Shown in pieces: positions 19,564-29,012 of a DNA stretch of 37,482 nucleotides. The DNA is taken from positions 1 to 37,482 of the forward strand of contig AYTS01000064.1 in assembly GCA_002009475.1 (NCBI GenBank), read 5' to 3'. The notes under the pieces are model-generated. The model was not told the DNA's origin and did not search any database. It saw nothing but the letters and a program-made list of their open reading frames with translations. The translations under genes and the position numbers were made by a program. Source of the stretch: Candidatus Brocadia carolinensis. Its GTDB lineage: Bacteria > Planctomycetota > Brocadiia > Brocadiales > Brocadiaceae. Position 1 is the stretch's first letter; every line of letters starts with the position of its first letter.

Positions 19564-20898
19564 ATGTTGGCAGCAAATGGAAAAAAAGAACCTGTGGTTG
19601 TAGATCAGGAAACAAACGAAAAATACGAAGAAATTAAGCGCGGTGAGATGCATATCACCGAGTTGCAGAAAATGACGATTAAGGAATTGCAGGAGACTGC
19701 AAAAAGTGAGGGGATTAAAGAGTATACAGGACTCAAGAAACAAGACTTGATTTTTAAAATCCTGAAAGAGAGGGTTAATCAGAACGGTCTGATGTATGGG
19801 GAAGGTGTTGTTGAGGTGCTTCCTGAAGGATTTGGATTTTTACGGTCGCCGGATTACAATTATCTGCCGTGTCCAGATGATATCTATATCTCTCCGTCCC
19901 AGATCCGCCGGTTTGGTATAAGGACCGGTGTTATTGTGTCAGGGCAGATCAGGCCACCGAAGGACACAGAAAGGTATTTTGCCTTATTGCGGGTAGAGGC
20001 GATAAATTTTGAAAATCCGGAAATCATGGGGGAAAAGATCGTTTTTGATGATCTGACTCCTTTGCATCCCACGGAAAGAATTTTTTTGGAAAAAAATTCA
20101 ACCGAACTCGAAACAAGGATTATGGACCTGGTCACCCCGATTGGAAAGGGCCAGAGGGGCTTAATCGTTGCGCCTCCCCGGACAGGGAAAACCGTGTTAT
20201 TGCAAAAGATTGCAAACAGCATTACCAAGAATCATCCCGAAGTGTACCTGATTATCCTTCTTATTGATGAACGGCCGGAAGAGGTAACCGATATGGCTCG
20301 ATCGGTTGCAGCTGAAGTTATTGGATCGACCTTTGATGAACCGGCAAGCCGGCACATTCAGGTGGCTGAAATGGTGATTGAAAAGGCAAAACGAATGGTT
20401 GAATATGGTAAAGACGTTGTCGTTCTTCTTGATTCCATTACCAGGTTGGCGAGGGCATACAATACCGAGGTTCCTCATAGCGGGAAAATCCTTTCTGGCG
20501 GTGTGGATGCCAGTGCACTCCAAAAACCCAAGCGGTTTTTTGGTGCAGCAAGAAATATTGAAGAAGGCGGCAGTCTTACGATCATTGCAACTGCATTGAT
20601 TGATACCGGGAGCAGAATGGATGAAGTTATCTTTGAAGAGTTTAAGGGAACGGGCAATATGGAACTGCATCTGGACAGAAAGCTGGCAGATCGCAGATTA
20701 TTTCCCGCCATCGACATTACCCGCTCCGGCACCAGAAAAGAAGAGTTAATCGTAAATCCGGAGGAGATTAAACGCATGTGGATGCTCCGAAAGGTGCTCA
20801 ACGAAATGAATCCTGTAGAAGCTATGGAATTGCTTAAAAACAGGTTGGCCAAATCAAAGACCAACGCTGAATTCCTCATGACAATGAATGTTACATAA
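19564..20898 (+). CDS. rho: Transcription termination factor Rho
   Basis: Rho is the hexameric RNA helicase that ends transcription of untranslated RNA. The 444-aa product has a Rho N-terminal helical domain ([20 protein letters not shown]), the RNA-binding cold-shock-like domain ([20 protein letters not shown]), Walker A ([11 protein letters not shown]), Walker B region ([16 protein letters not shown]) and the Q/R-loops before SGTRKEEL. The start lies after an 8-G run (19551-19558), an unusually G-rich ribosome-binding site. It sits 28 bp behind coaE. Confidence 0.96.
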   Translation: MLAANGKKEPVVVDQETNEKYEEIKRGEMHITELQKMTIKELQETAKSEGIKEYTGLKKQDLIFKILKERVNQNGLMYGEGVVEVLPEGFGFLRSPDYNYLPCPDDIYISPSQIRRFGIRTGVIVSGQIRPPKDTERYFALLRVEAINFENPEIMGEKIVFDDLTPLHPTERIFLEKNSTELETRIMDLVTPIGKGQRGLIVAPPRTGKTVLLQKIANSITKNHPEVYLIILLIDERPEEVTDMARSVAAEVIGSTFDEPASRHIQVAEMVIEKAKRMVEYGKDVVVLLDSITRLARAYNTEVPHSGKILSGGVDASALQKPKRFFGAARNIEEGGSLTIIATALIDTGSRMDEVIFEEFKGTGNMELHLDRKLADRRLFPAIDITRSGTRKEELIVNPEEIKRMWMLRKVLNEMNPVEAMELLKNRLAKSKTNAEFLMTMNVT

Positions 20899-20927
20899 TA
20901 ATTTTATTCGGAGTTTATGAACTGAGT

Positions 20928-22172
20928 ATGTCCTCTCTTTTTACTTATGACAAAGCCGAAAAGGTTCTGGTGATGCTGCTTGCCGGTGGGCAGGGTGAAC
21001 GGCTTTACCCACTGACAAAAGACAGAGCAAAACCGGCTGTTCCCTTTGGCGGCATTTACCGTATTATAGATTTTCCCTTAAGTAATTGTCTTAACTCAGG
21101 ACTGAAGAAGATTTCAGTATTGACACAGTATAAATCCTATTCCCTGGACAGGCATTTGCGAATTGGATGGAATATTGGTAATTATGAATTAGGTGAGTTT
21201 GTTGAAACAATACCACCACAAAAAAGAACCAGTGATTTGTGGTACCAGGGGACAGCCGATGCTGTACATCAGAATATCTACGTATTAGAAAGGGAAAGAC
21301 CAGAAAAAGTCCTGATCCTGGCGGGTGACCATATCTACAAAATGGATTATCGTGAATTAATAACATTTCATGAATCAAAGCATGCGGACGTAACGATACC
21401 CTGTATAGAGGTTCCATTAAATGAGGCGAACCGTTTTGGAATTGTAAGCATTGATAATGAACTGCAAATTACGGATTTTGTGGAAAAGCCAGCCCATCCA
21501 AAGCCGATGCCTTCAAATCCAAATGTTGCACTGGTATCTATGGGAATATATCTGTTCAATACGGAGGTATTGGTAAAACAGATAATCGAGGACGCAAAAA
21601 AAGATACCAGTCATGATTTTGGAAAAAATATTATTCCATCCATGATTGCTACAAACCGCTTGTTTGCCTATATATTTAATGATAAAAACAATAAAGCGGT
21701 GAAATATTGGAGGGATATCGGGACGCTCGATGCTTACTGGGATGCGAATATGGATCTTGTTCAGGTGGAACCTATTTTTAACCTCTACGATACCTCCTGG
21801 CCAATTCGTACGTATTATGAACAGTTTCCTCCGGCAAAGACCGTGTTTTCAGAGCAGTTCCCCGGGGGGAGGTGCGGTATCGTTTTGAATTCCCTGGTTT
21901 CTCACGGCGGTATTATTAGCGGAGCGCGTGTGGAGAAGTCTGTTATATCACCAAACGTGAGAATTGAAGATCATTCTGAAGTCTATGATTCAATTATCAT
22001 GGAGGGGGTTCGTATTGGTAAAAATGTCAAAATCCGGAATACCATTATTGATAAATTAGTCGTAGTGCCGGATGGTAAACAGATCGGATATAATCCTGAA
22101 GAAGATGCCAGACAGTTCACCGTTACAGAACGAGGTGTCGTTGTAGTTCCCAAAGGGTTGCCTTTGCTTTAA
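20928..22172 (+). CDS. glgC: Glucose-1-phosphate adenylyltransferase
   Basis: GlgC makes ADP-glucose from glucose-1-phosphate and ATP for glycogen synthesis. The 414-aa product shows the pyrophosphorylase loop (LLAGGQGERLYPLTKDRAKP), PFGGIYRIIDFPLSNCLNSG, the GTADAVHQN and LAGDHIYKMDY regions, FVEKP, and a C-terminal left-handed beta-helix (SVISPNVRIEDHSEVYDSII). It is complete. It follows rho by 29 bp and may share its transcript; no other glycogen genes are in the window. Confidence 0.94.
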   Translation: MSSLFTYDKAEKVLVMLLAGGQGERLYPLTKDRAKPAVPFGGIYRIIDFPLSNCLNSGLKKISVLTQYKSYSLDRHLRIGWNIGNYELGEFVETIPPQKRTSDLWYQGTADAVHQNIYVLERERPEKVLILAGDHIYKMDYRELITFHESKHADVTIPCIEVPLNEANRFGIVSIDNELQITDFVEKPAHPKPMPSNPNVALVSMGIYLFNTEVLVKQIIEDAKKDTSHDFGKNIIPSMIATNRLFAYIFNDKNNKAVKYWRDIGTLDAYWDANMDLVQVEPIFNLYDTSWPIRTYYEQFPPAKTVFSEQFPGGRCGIVLNSLVSHGGIISGARVEKSVISPNVRIEDHSEVYDSIIMEGVRIGKNVKIRNTIIDKLVVVPDGKQIGYNPEEDARQFTVTERGVVVVPKGLPLL

Positions 22173-22399
22173 CCTGTGAGTTTCAAGCACACGGTAGCAT
22201 TTTTCTCCTCACTTCAAAAAACACCCTTATTTTACAAGCCAAATCAACACATCGCATCAGTTCAAGTACAAAGCTGCAATCTATTTCGTCAGTTACGTCA
22301 ATTTATAATAAATTTATTATTTTGTGTTTTGTTTTTTATTTTTGTTTTTTATAATACACCCGCTCTACTTCCCCAAGAATAACGAATATCGTTATACGC

Positions 22400-23821
22400 A
22401 TGCTCGAGCTAACAGAAAATAATCTGAACAAAAATATTTTCAAATTAAGTATTCCATTAGTTCTCGAAAATATTTTTCATATGAGCGTTTTTGTCTCAGA
22501 TACCATTATGATAGCTCGTTTGGGAACAGAGTCTATAGCAGCAGTGGGCCTGGCAGGTACCGTTTACTTTGTTGCCTCCATGGTCTTCTCTTCCCTCAAT
22601 ATTGCCTCTGCAAGTATTATTGCACGACATGTTGGGGCAAAAGAAATGGGGAAAGCGCAGATAGTAGCAGGGCAGTCAATTCTCTTGTCTCTTATGCTGG
22701 GTGTTGCCGTCTCACCGTTTTTAGTTGTTTTTGCGAGAAAACTGTTGGTAGTAATGAGTGCAGAGCCAATAGTTATAGACCTCGGAGTTGGTTATCTCCA
22801 GATTGTCAGCGGTTTTATGGTGCTTCGGCTTATCATGCTTGCATGCAGCGGGATACTTCGTGGAGCAGGTGACACCAAGACGCCTATGAAGGTAACCCTG
22901 GTCATTAATATTATCAACGTTCTGTTTAATTGGTTGTTAATCTATGGCATTGGACCATTTCCGAGACTAGGTGTTTCCGGGGTAGGGTATGCTACGGTAA
23001 TTTCATATTCTATTGGTACCGGCCTGCTCGTGAAAAAACTCTTTGAAAAAGAGGCTGTTATTACCATATCGATCCAGCAGATGGTCCGATTACATATCGA
23101 GTCCCTGCGGAGAATTATCCGTATCTCTATTCCGGCTGCCATTGATACCTTCTTAACACAGATGGGATTTTTGTTTTTTACTAAAATTGTTACCATGCTT
23201 GGTACCGTGTCACTGGCTGCACACGAGATTGCGCTGCGGATTGAATCAATTTCCTTCATGCCGGGATTCGCGCTTGCCGTCTCAACTGCTACTTTAGTGG
23301 GACAGAGTCTCGGAGCAAAGAATGTTAACCTGGCATTGCTCAGTATGAAACGCAGTTGCTGTTTTGCCCTTGTACTGATGGGATTTTTTGCCTTAATTTT
23401 CATTCTATTGCCAGAACAGATCGTTGGGTTATTTCGACCAGAAGCCAACGTGTTTTCGTTGGCTACCATTTGCCTCATGATTTCAGCTATTGAACAGCCT
23501 GCTTTAGCGATCTATATGGTCTATTCAGGCGGTCTTCGTGGCGCAGGCGACATGGTGAGTCCCATGATTGTAGCCATTGTCGGTACTTTGTGCCTCCATG
23601 TTCCCCTGGCATATGTATTAGGTATTACTTTTCAGTTGGGTTTAGCAGGGGTATGGCTTGGGGCAGCAATAGACTGGATTGTGCGGGCTGTTGCCATCTA
23701 TATCTTATATAAAAAAAGGACGATGGAGGAATATTATGGTGTGAAATTACCAGCTAAGCAAGCTACGTGTAAGAACACGAAAGAAGTAGCCAATCAAGTT
23801 GAAACACAAAATCAGAATTAG
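22400..23821 (+). CDS. MATE-family efflux transporter
   Basis: The 473-aa integral membrane protein has about twelve hydrophobic segments in two MatE halves. Each half carries the family signature: GILRGAGDTKTPMKVTLVIN (about 150-175) and GGLRGAGDMVSPMIVAIVGT (about 375-400). It probably exports cationic compounds with Na+ or H+ antiport; the substrate is not predictable. There is no clear Shine-Dalgarno before ATG 22400. The gap 22173-22399 is very A/T-rich (T-runs near 22320-22350) and shows no gene. Confidence 0.9.
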   Translation: MLELTENNLNKNIFKLSIPLVLENIFHMSVFVSDTIMIARLGTESIAAVGLAGTVYFVASMVFSSLNIASASIIARHVGAKEMGKAQIVAGQSILLSLMLGVAVSPFLVVFARKLLVVMSAEPIVIDLGVGYLQIVSGFMVLRLIMLACSGILRGAGDTKTPMKVTLVINIINVLFNWLLIYGIGPFPRLGVSGVGYATVISYSIGTGLLVKKLFEKEAVITISIQQMVRLHIESLRRIIRISIPAAIDTFLTQMGFLFFTKIVTMLGTVSLAAHEIALRIESISFMPGFALAVSTATLVGQSLGAKNVNLALLSMKRSCCFALVLMGFFALIFILLPEQIVGLFRPEANVFSLATICLMISAIEQPALAIYMVYSGGLRGAGDMVSPMIVAIVGTLCLHVPLAYVLGITFQLGLAGVWLGAAIDWIVRAVAIYILYKKRTMEEYYGVKLPAKQATCKNTKEVANQVETQNQN

Positions 23822-23926
23822 CAACGAATCCAAAGGATAAAATCAGGATTTGTATTGACTTACCATAAAAAAGTATTAGCATGATTTTCTATACTGTTTA
23901 AAAAATCGATTGTTTAGGTGTATAAT

Positions 23927-24322
23927 ATGCTGATAAAGTACCGTATGAGAAGTAAAAATTTATTGAATATCCTGTTTGCCTCACTTTTTCTCCCCTATTT
24001 TCTTTTATGTCTCACTTTGGGGGGTTTCCATGGGGATATTTTTAACGAGAAACAATGTAGTCACACAAAACAATTACAATATCAAAATAGTCATGATTAT
24101 CAAATTGGAATTTTAAAGGATGTATCACAACATCACTCCGAAACATGTCAAATCTGTCAATGGTTGAAGACTCCTTCAAGTACAGCATATTTTTTAACAG
24201 TAAATGAACAATTCGATTTTGTATACGTTAGTTCTCCGCGAGATTCCAAACCAATACTCCCGTCTTTATCTATCCATAAATTTACCATTCGTCCACCTCC
24301 TTATTCCTGTTTTCCTGTGTAA
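23927..24322 (+). CDS. Small exported or membrane-anchored His/Cys protein beside zinc-uptake genes
   Basis: No named family is certain. From ATG 23927 (GTG 23918 also possible) the protein is 131 aa with an N-terminal hydrophobic segment (LLNILFASLFLPYFLLCLTL). It then has a His/Cys-rich part containing HHSETCQICQWLKTP. Short periplasmic proteins with an H-x(n)-CxxC centre like this occur near metal-uptake genes (DUF2946-like pattern, from memory). Position ahead of the porin and ABC importer suggests metal binding or sensing in the periplasm. A TATAAT lies at 23921-23926, directly before the chosen start, so the true start could be ATG 23945. Confidence 0.6.
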   Translation: MLIKYRMRSKNLLNILFASLFLPYFLLCLTLGGFHGDIFNEKQCSHTKQLQYQNSHDYQIGILKDVSQHHSETCQICQWLKTPSSTAYFLTVNEQFDFVYVSSPRDSKPILPSLSIHKFTIRPPPYSCFPV

Positions 24323-24548
24323 GAAGTCATTTTTCTTGTTAAGGCATAAAGGTGTGGTTTAGAAGTATCGATACGACCTGCATTTCCTAGTGTAATCCTT
24401 TCCCTTAAATGATTTTTCCAATAAAGAGCGTCGATATCACAAAGAGTATTTTACAATCCACTCTCAGCTCTGCTGATATCTGGAAATTCTTAACATTACC
24501 GAGCAGCTTATAAGTTTACTTTAAAATGTTTTCTTCCGGAGAGTAGTT

Positions 24549-26228
24549 ATGAGAAGACTACGCTATTTACTTGTATTTTATCTGTTTATCATAAGTATTT
24601 CGTATGCTTACAGCGAAACGATTTCTACACATGATAAAGATTCCCAACAGATGGATTGTAAAGAAGAACAGGAAGAAAGTCCTGAAGTGTCAGAAGAAAT
24701 CCGTATTAGAAAGGACGAATTTGACGAGATCGTTGAACAGCTTCAGGGCATGAAAGCCCTTCTTGAGAATATGAAACAGGATTACGAAGTGCGGTTAAAC
24801 GAGATGCAAGAAAAGATTGCTGTTCTTGAGAAAGAAAGAACGCAAATGGAAGAAAAAGCATTTCAGCCAGGAATTCCTGCAAAGGTTCCCGGCACAGGAA
24901 CCGAAAATGTTCGTATAAAAGGAGAGGATTACGAATCGGTTGTAGGAAAGCTTCAGGAAATGGAGACAAACCTTGGAAATGTTGAAGCAGATTACGATTC
25001 CAGATTAAAAAAAATAGAAGAAACCCATAATGCTAATCTTGAAGAAATGCAGCAAAACGTTGCCGTTTCTCCTCAGCCGGCAAGCCCTGAACCTGAAAAG
25101 TGGTCGCCTGCACAACCTATCGCACTATTGAGCGCAGGAAAAAGTTATATGAATATTTCGTTGGACGGGTTGTTTGCCGCGGCAGGTTCTACCGCGGAAG
25201 ACTTAGAAACTCTTGAGGCAGGCGGACACGATCCCAACCAGCGGGGATTTACCTTACAAAATTTAGAAACAACTATGGATGGAGCAATAGACCCTTATTT
25301 TAAAGGTCAGGCGAATATTATCTATCAAATCGATAATGAAGGAGAATCATCTCTTGAAGTAGAAGAGGCATTTTTGACGTCAATGTCATTGCCGTTGAAT
25401 TTACAAGTGAAAGCAGGCACCTTCTTTACCGAATTTGGGAGACTAAACCCAGTTCATCCTCATGCCTGGGACTTCGCGGATCAGCCGTTAGTCAATGGCC
25501 GATTTTTAGGTCCCGATGGGCTAAGGAATCCTGGAATGCGGCTTTCATGGCTTGCTCCCACGAGCGTCTATACAGAATTATTTTTTACTATACAGGATAG
25601 TCAGGGAGATACCGCGTATAGCTTCAGAAATGAAGATGCTCTCTTTGGGCGTGAGGCCACAGATACACGCGTACGTGCAATGGAAGACATGCTCTATACT
25701 CCACGGATTACAACTTCTTTTGATGTGACGGATGAGACGACTGTTTTGTTCGGTGCCTCAGCTGCCTTTGGACCAAATTCTACAGGAAAGGATGAAGATA
25801 CCCTGATTTACGGACTTGATATGTTCTGGAAGTGGAAATCTAAATATGCCGCAGGGGGGTTCCCCTTTGTAACCTGGCAGACAGAGGTTATGGGCAGACG
25901 TTTTGAAGCCGGTGAGGATATAAATGCCGGTTTATCAGACGAAGTAATGCATAATTGGGGTACGTATTCACAAATTGCCTGGGGATTTAAAAAACGGTGG
26001 ATAGCCGGACTGCGCGGGGATTATGTAGATGGAGAAGAGGAAGCAGTGGATCCTCTTGGATTTGAACGCTGGCGACTCTCTCCGAATCTCACGTTTTATC
26101 CATCGGAATTTTCGAAAATTCGGTTACAATATAATTATGATGATATCCTCAAAAATGATAGCACAGAACATTCCGTATTTCTCCAGTTTGAATTTTTACT
26201 GGGTTCACACGGGGCACACAAATTTTAA
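24549..26228 (+). CDS. Outer-membrane porin-like protein with N-terminal coiled coil, metal-uptake associated
   Basis: The 559-aa product has a signal peptide (about 1-22, ending SYAYSE). Two acidic coiled-coil repeats follow: a DEFDEIVEQLQGMKALLENM unit and a similar DYESVVGKLQEMETNLGNVE unit. From about residue 190 to the end is a beta-barrel-like domain with alternating aromatic strands, ending in ...QFEFLLGSHGAHKF with C-terminal Phe as in outer-membrane proteins. Clear GGAG ribosome site before ATG. It precedes the znuA-like gene by 35 bp. I infer passage of zinc or a zinc complex across the outer membrane; the periplasmic coiled coil may contact peptidoglycan or form trimers. Confidence 0.72.
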   Translation: MRRLRYLLVFYLFIISISYAYSETISTHDKDSQQMDCKEEQEESPEVSEEIRIRKDEFDEIVEQLQGMKALLENMKQDYEVRLNEMQEKIAVLEKERTQMEEKAFQPGIPAKVPGTGTENVRIKGEDYESVVGKLQEMETNLGNVEADYDSRLKKIEETHNANLEEMQQNVAVSPQPASPEPEKWSPAQPIALLSAGKSYMNISLDGLFAAAGSTAEDLETLEAGGHDPNQRGFTLQNLETTMDGAIDPYFKGQANIIYQIDNEGESSLEVEEAFLTSMSLPLNLQVKAGTFFTEFGRLNPVHPHAWDFADQPLVNGRFLGPDGLRNPGMRLSWLAPTSVYTELFFTIQDSQGDTAYSFRNEDALFGREATDTRVRAMEDMLYTPRITTSFDVTDETTVLFGASAAFGPNSTGKDEDTLIYGLDMFWKWKSKYAAGGFPFVTWQTEVMGRRFEAGEDINAGLSDEVMHNWGTYSQIAWGFKKRWIAGLRGDYVDGEEEAVDPLGFERWRLSPNLTFYPSEFSKIRLQYNYDDILKNDSTEHSVFLQFEFLLGSHGAHKF

Positions 26229-26263
26229 AAACTATTGGTCACAACTTTAAGAGGAATATAATT

Positions 26264-27184
26264 ATGAAAACAGCCTATCAAGTACTAATCCTTTGTATTT
26301 TATTTGTAGTAAGCTGGGTATCTGTTGTCCATGCAAAATTAAACATCGTTGCAACGACCCCCGATTTAGGTTCCATTGTCAGGGAAATTGGAAAGGACAA
26401 AGTTGAGGTGACCAGCATTGCAAAACCTACGGAAGACCCTCATTTTGTGGATGCGAAACCGAGTTTTATTGTAAAACTTAATAAAGCGGATATGCTAATC
26501 GATGGAGGATTGCAACTAGAAATTGGATGGTTGCCAAATTTAGTCACTGGCGCAAGAAACCAAAAAATACTGCCTGGTAATCCTGGATATGTAGTTGCCT
26601 CTGCGGGAGTACCTGTCTTAGAGTTGCCTGCTTCACTTGACCGTGCCAGGGGTGACGTCCATCCCCTTGGAAACCCCCATTTCATGCTCGATCCATTGAA
26701 TGGGAAAATTGTTGCAACGCAAATTTGTAATCGGCTATGTCAAATTGATGAGAAAAATGGTAGCTATTATAAAATTAATTTAAAAGATTTCGTTGCAAGG
26801 TTAGATCAGAAATTTTCAGAATGGCAAAAAAAGACTGAGCCATTTCATGGTACAAAAATAGTTACCTATCATAAAACATTCCCGTATTTTGCAAAACGAT
26901 TTAATCTCATTGTTGTGGGAACACTTGAGCCAAAGCCGGGAATTCCTCCCTCTCCAGCCCATATTAATCAGCTTATCCCCATGATGAAAAATGAAGGGGT
27001 GAAACTCATTGTGATTGAGCAGTTCCGGGAACGTAAAATACCCGAATTTGTTGCAGAGCAAACAGGGGCAAAGGTTGTTATCCTGCCAATAATGGTAGGG
27101 GGGGTAAAAGAAACAGATGACTATCTATCCTTTTTTGATTATACTATTAACCAACTTGTGTCGGCATTGAACGCTAAATCTTAA
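26264..27184 (+). CDS. Metal ABC transporter substrate-binding protein (ZnuA-like)
   Basis: This cluster A-I / cluster-9 metal-binding protein delivers Zn2+ or Mn2+ to the ABC importer. Residues 1-24 are a signal peptide cut after VVHA. Candidate metal ligands are His60 (EDPHFVDAKP), His139 (GNPHFMLD) and His203 (TYHKTFPYF), plus a C-terminal acidic residue. The His/Asp-rich loop of many ZnuA proteins is absent. GAGGAA precedes the start. It is the first of three consecutive transporter genes. Confidence 0.88.
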   Translation: MKTAYQVLILCILFVVSWVSVVHAKLNIVATTPDLGSIVREIGKDKVEVTSIAKPTEDPHFVDAKPSFIVKLNKADMLIDGGLQLEIGWLPNLVTGARNQKILPGNPGYVVASAGVPVLELPASLDRARGDVHPLGNPHFMLDPLNGKIVATQICNRLCQIDEKNGSYYKINLKDFVARLDQKFSEWQKKTEPFHGTKIVTYHKTFPYFAKRFNLIVVGTLEPKPGIPPSPAHINQLIPMMKNEGVKLIVIEQFRERKIPEFVAEQTGAKVVILPIMVGGVKETDDYLSFFDYTINQLVSALNAKS

Positions 27185-27242
27185 GTGGGTCCTCTTCCGG
27201 CGTCGTTTGCATGCTTTGTGGAAGATTATTTTTTAAACAACC

Positions 27243-27962
27243 ATGATTACAAACAATTGTATTACTTTGAAAGATGTAGCTATAGGTTATAGCCGGCGTC
27301 TTCTCCTTACCGATATTAATTTTTCCCTAAAAGCAGGGGAGTTTACCGTTTTGTTTGGACCAAATGGCTGTGGTAAAACCACCTTGTTTAAAACTATCCT
27401 ACGGATTATCCCACCAATCCAGGGAACTATTACTTATGGAGGGGATAGTTATCCAAGATTTGGTTATGTTCCTCAGCGACAGACATTGGATGAAATATAT
27501 CCATTTACGGCGGAAGAGGTGGTCTTCATGGGTACATTCGGACAATCAAAACCATTCTGTCCTGCTACCAGCGCCATTCGTATCTGGATAGAGCAGTGTT
27601 TAAAGGATGTCGGAATGCTGGAGGCGAGAAAACAACTGTTTTCTGAATTATCGGGAGGCCAGAGGCAACGCATACTTATAGCGCGTGCGCTGGCTACAAA
27701 ACCAGATATTCTCGTGCTGGACGAGCCGGTCACCGGTGTCGATATTCTTGCGCAGCGGATGATTATGGAGCTTATTACGCTGTTGCACAAAAAGCGGGAA
27801 TTGACGATCGTCATGGTTACTCATCAAATTCATAGTATTCCCAAGTGGATAGACAAATTAATTTGGATTAATAACAATAAGATGATGATTGGTAGTTCTC
27901 TTGATATCCTTGCGCCCTTGATTGCTGAAGAAGCGTCACCCCAGGGAACTTTGTGGCATTGA
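27243..27962 (+). CDS. Metal ABC transporter ATP-binding protein (ZnuC-like)
   Basis: This is the cytoplasmic ATPase driving metal import. Its 239 aa contain Walker A (GPNGCGKTT), Q-loop (YVPQRQTLDEIYPF), signature (LSGGQRQRILIARAL), Walker B (ILVLDEPVTGVD) and the switch His (VTHQIHSIP). It lies 58 bp after the binding protein and 67 bp before the permease, all on one strand. Zn versus Mn cannot be told from the ATPase. Confidence 0.9.
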   Translation: MITNNCITLKDVAIGYSRRLLLTDINFSLKAGEFTVLFGPNGCGKTTLFKTILRIIPPIQGTITYGGDSYPRFGYVPQRQTLDEIYPFTAEEVVFMGTFGQSKPFCPATSAIRIWIEQCLKDVGMLEARKQLFSELSGGQRQRILIARALATKPDILVLDEPVTGVDILAQRMIMELITLLHKKRELTIVMVTHQIHSIPKWIDKLIWINNNKMMIGSSLDILAPLIAEEASPQGTLWH

Positions 27963-28029
27963 CCGGATTGCGTATAGAAAACCTAATAAAACTCGTTTCC
28001 CCTTGGTTTGTTTACGATACCCTTAAACT

Positions 28030-28908
28030 ATGGAACAACTCCTGGAAATACTAAGTCCGCATTTTCTTTTAAAAAATTCTCTCTATGCCGGATTGATTGT
28101 TGGGTTTGTGTGTCCGCAGGTAGGGATATTTTTCGTATTACGCCGTATGGTACTTTTGGGCATTGCCTTGCCTCAGGTATCAAACGCAGGAATTACCTTC
28201 GCTTTTTTATTGCACACGGTAGGATTCCATTTTCTTCCCCATATGGAATCTGAAAAGTTTATGGCGCTGACTGGTTCTGTGTTCTTCACACTTGTTGCCA
28301 TATTTATTTTGGCTATTCTTGAACGCAGAAGAAAGGGTTTTACCGAAAACCGCATTGGGTTTACCTATGCAATTGCAGGGGCTGCTTCCATATTATTTGT
28401 TTCATGGAATCCTCACGGACAAACGGAGGTGCTTTCTCTGCTCAAAGGAGAGATTGTTTCCGTCCCGGATATCTATCTGTGGCTGATGCTTGCTATTTAT
28501 GGCACCATTTTCATCTGTTTGGTCGGGTTCCACCGTAGCTTTGTCGTAGTGTCCTATGATGCAGACATGGCTACTACGATTGGCAAAAGGGTAATACTCT
28601 GGGATGTGCTGCTCTATCTTATCATTGGTGTAGTTATCTCGTTTGGTGTGATGACTGTTGGTCCGCTGGTCATCTTTGGCTTTCTGCTGATACCAGCAAT
28701 TACCGCCAGAATGATCACGCGCGGGATACTTCCTTTTTGCATCGTTTCTTCAATCATTGGCGTTGTTGCTTCCTTCCTTGGTTTTTACATTTCTTATTGT
28801 TATGATCTCCCCACAGGCCCTACGGATGTTGTCTTGCTCAGTGCAATACTCCTGTTCTCATTCCTTGGGAAAATGGTTTTCACTTGGATAAGTAAGGTAA
28901 ATCAATAG
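28030..28908 (+). CDS. Metal ABC transporter permease (ZnuB-like)
   Basis: A 292-aa ABC-3 family membrane protein with about eight or nine hydrophobic segments. Family features include the RRMVLLGIALPQVSNAGITF segment near the N-terminus and VGPLVIFGFLLIPAITARMI near residue 215. It completes the importer with the two preceding genes. A T8 run follows near 28930 without a convincing hairpin. Confidence 0.9.
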   Translation: MEQLLEILSPHFLLKNSLYAGLIVGFVCPQVGIFFVLRRMVLLGIALPQVSNAGITFAFLLHTVGFHFLPHMESEKFMALTGSVFFTLVAIFILAILERRRKGFTENRIGFTYAIAGAASILFVSWNPHGQTEVLSLLKGEIVSVPDIYLWLMLAIYGTIFICLVGFHRSFVVVSYDADMATTIGKRVILWDVLLYLIIGVVISFGVMTVGPLVIFGFLLIPAITARMITRGILPFCIVSSIIGVVASFLGFYISYCYDLPTGPTDVVLLSAILLFSFLGKMVFTWISKVNQ

Positions 28909-29012
28909 GCGGACAATCGTTAAAATAATTTTTTTTAAAGCCAGAGACGGAAATATTTGATAAACTTTATGCCCACAGGTTATTTCCAGGTCAAATTACA
29001 GGAGAAAGGGTA

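Noticed and set aside
22942..23478. 178-codon minus-strand frame in the MATE gene
   Set aside because: Antisense shadow of a well-recognised transporter.
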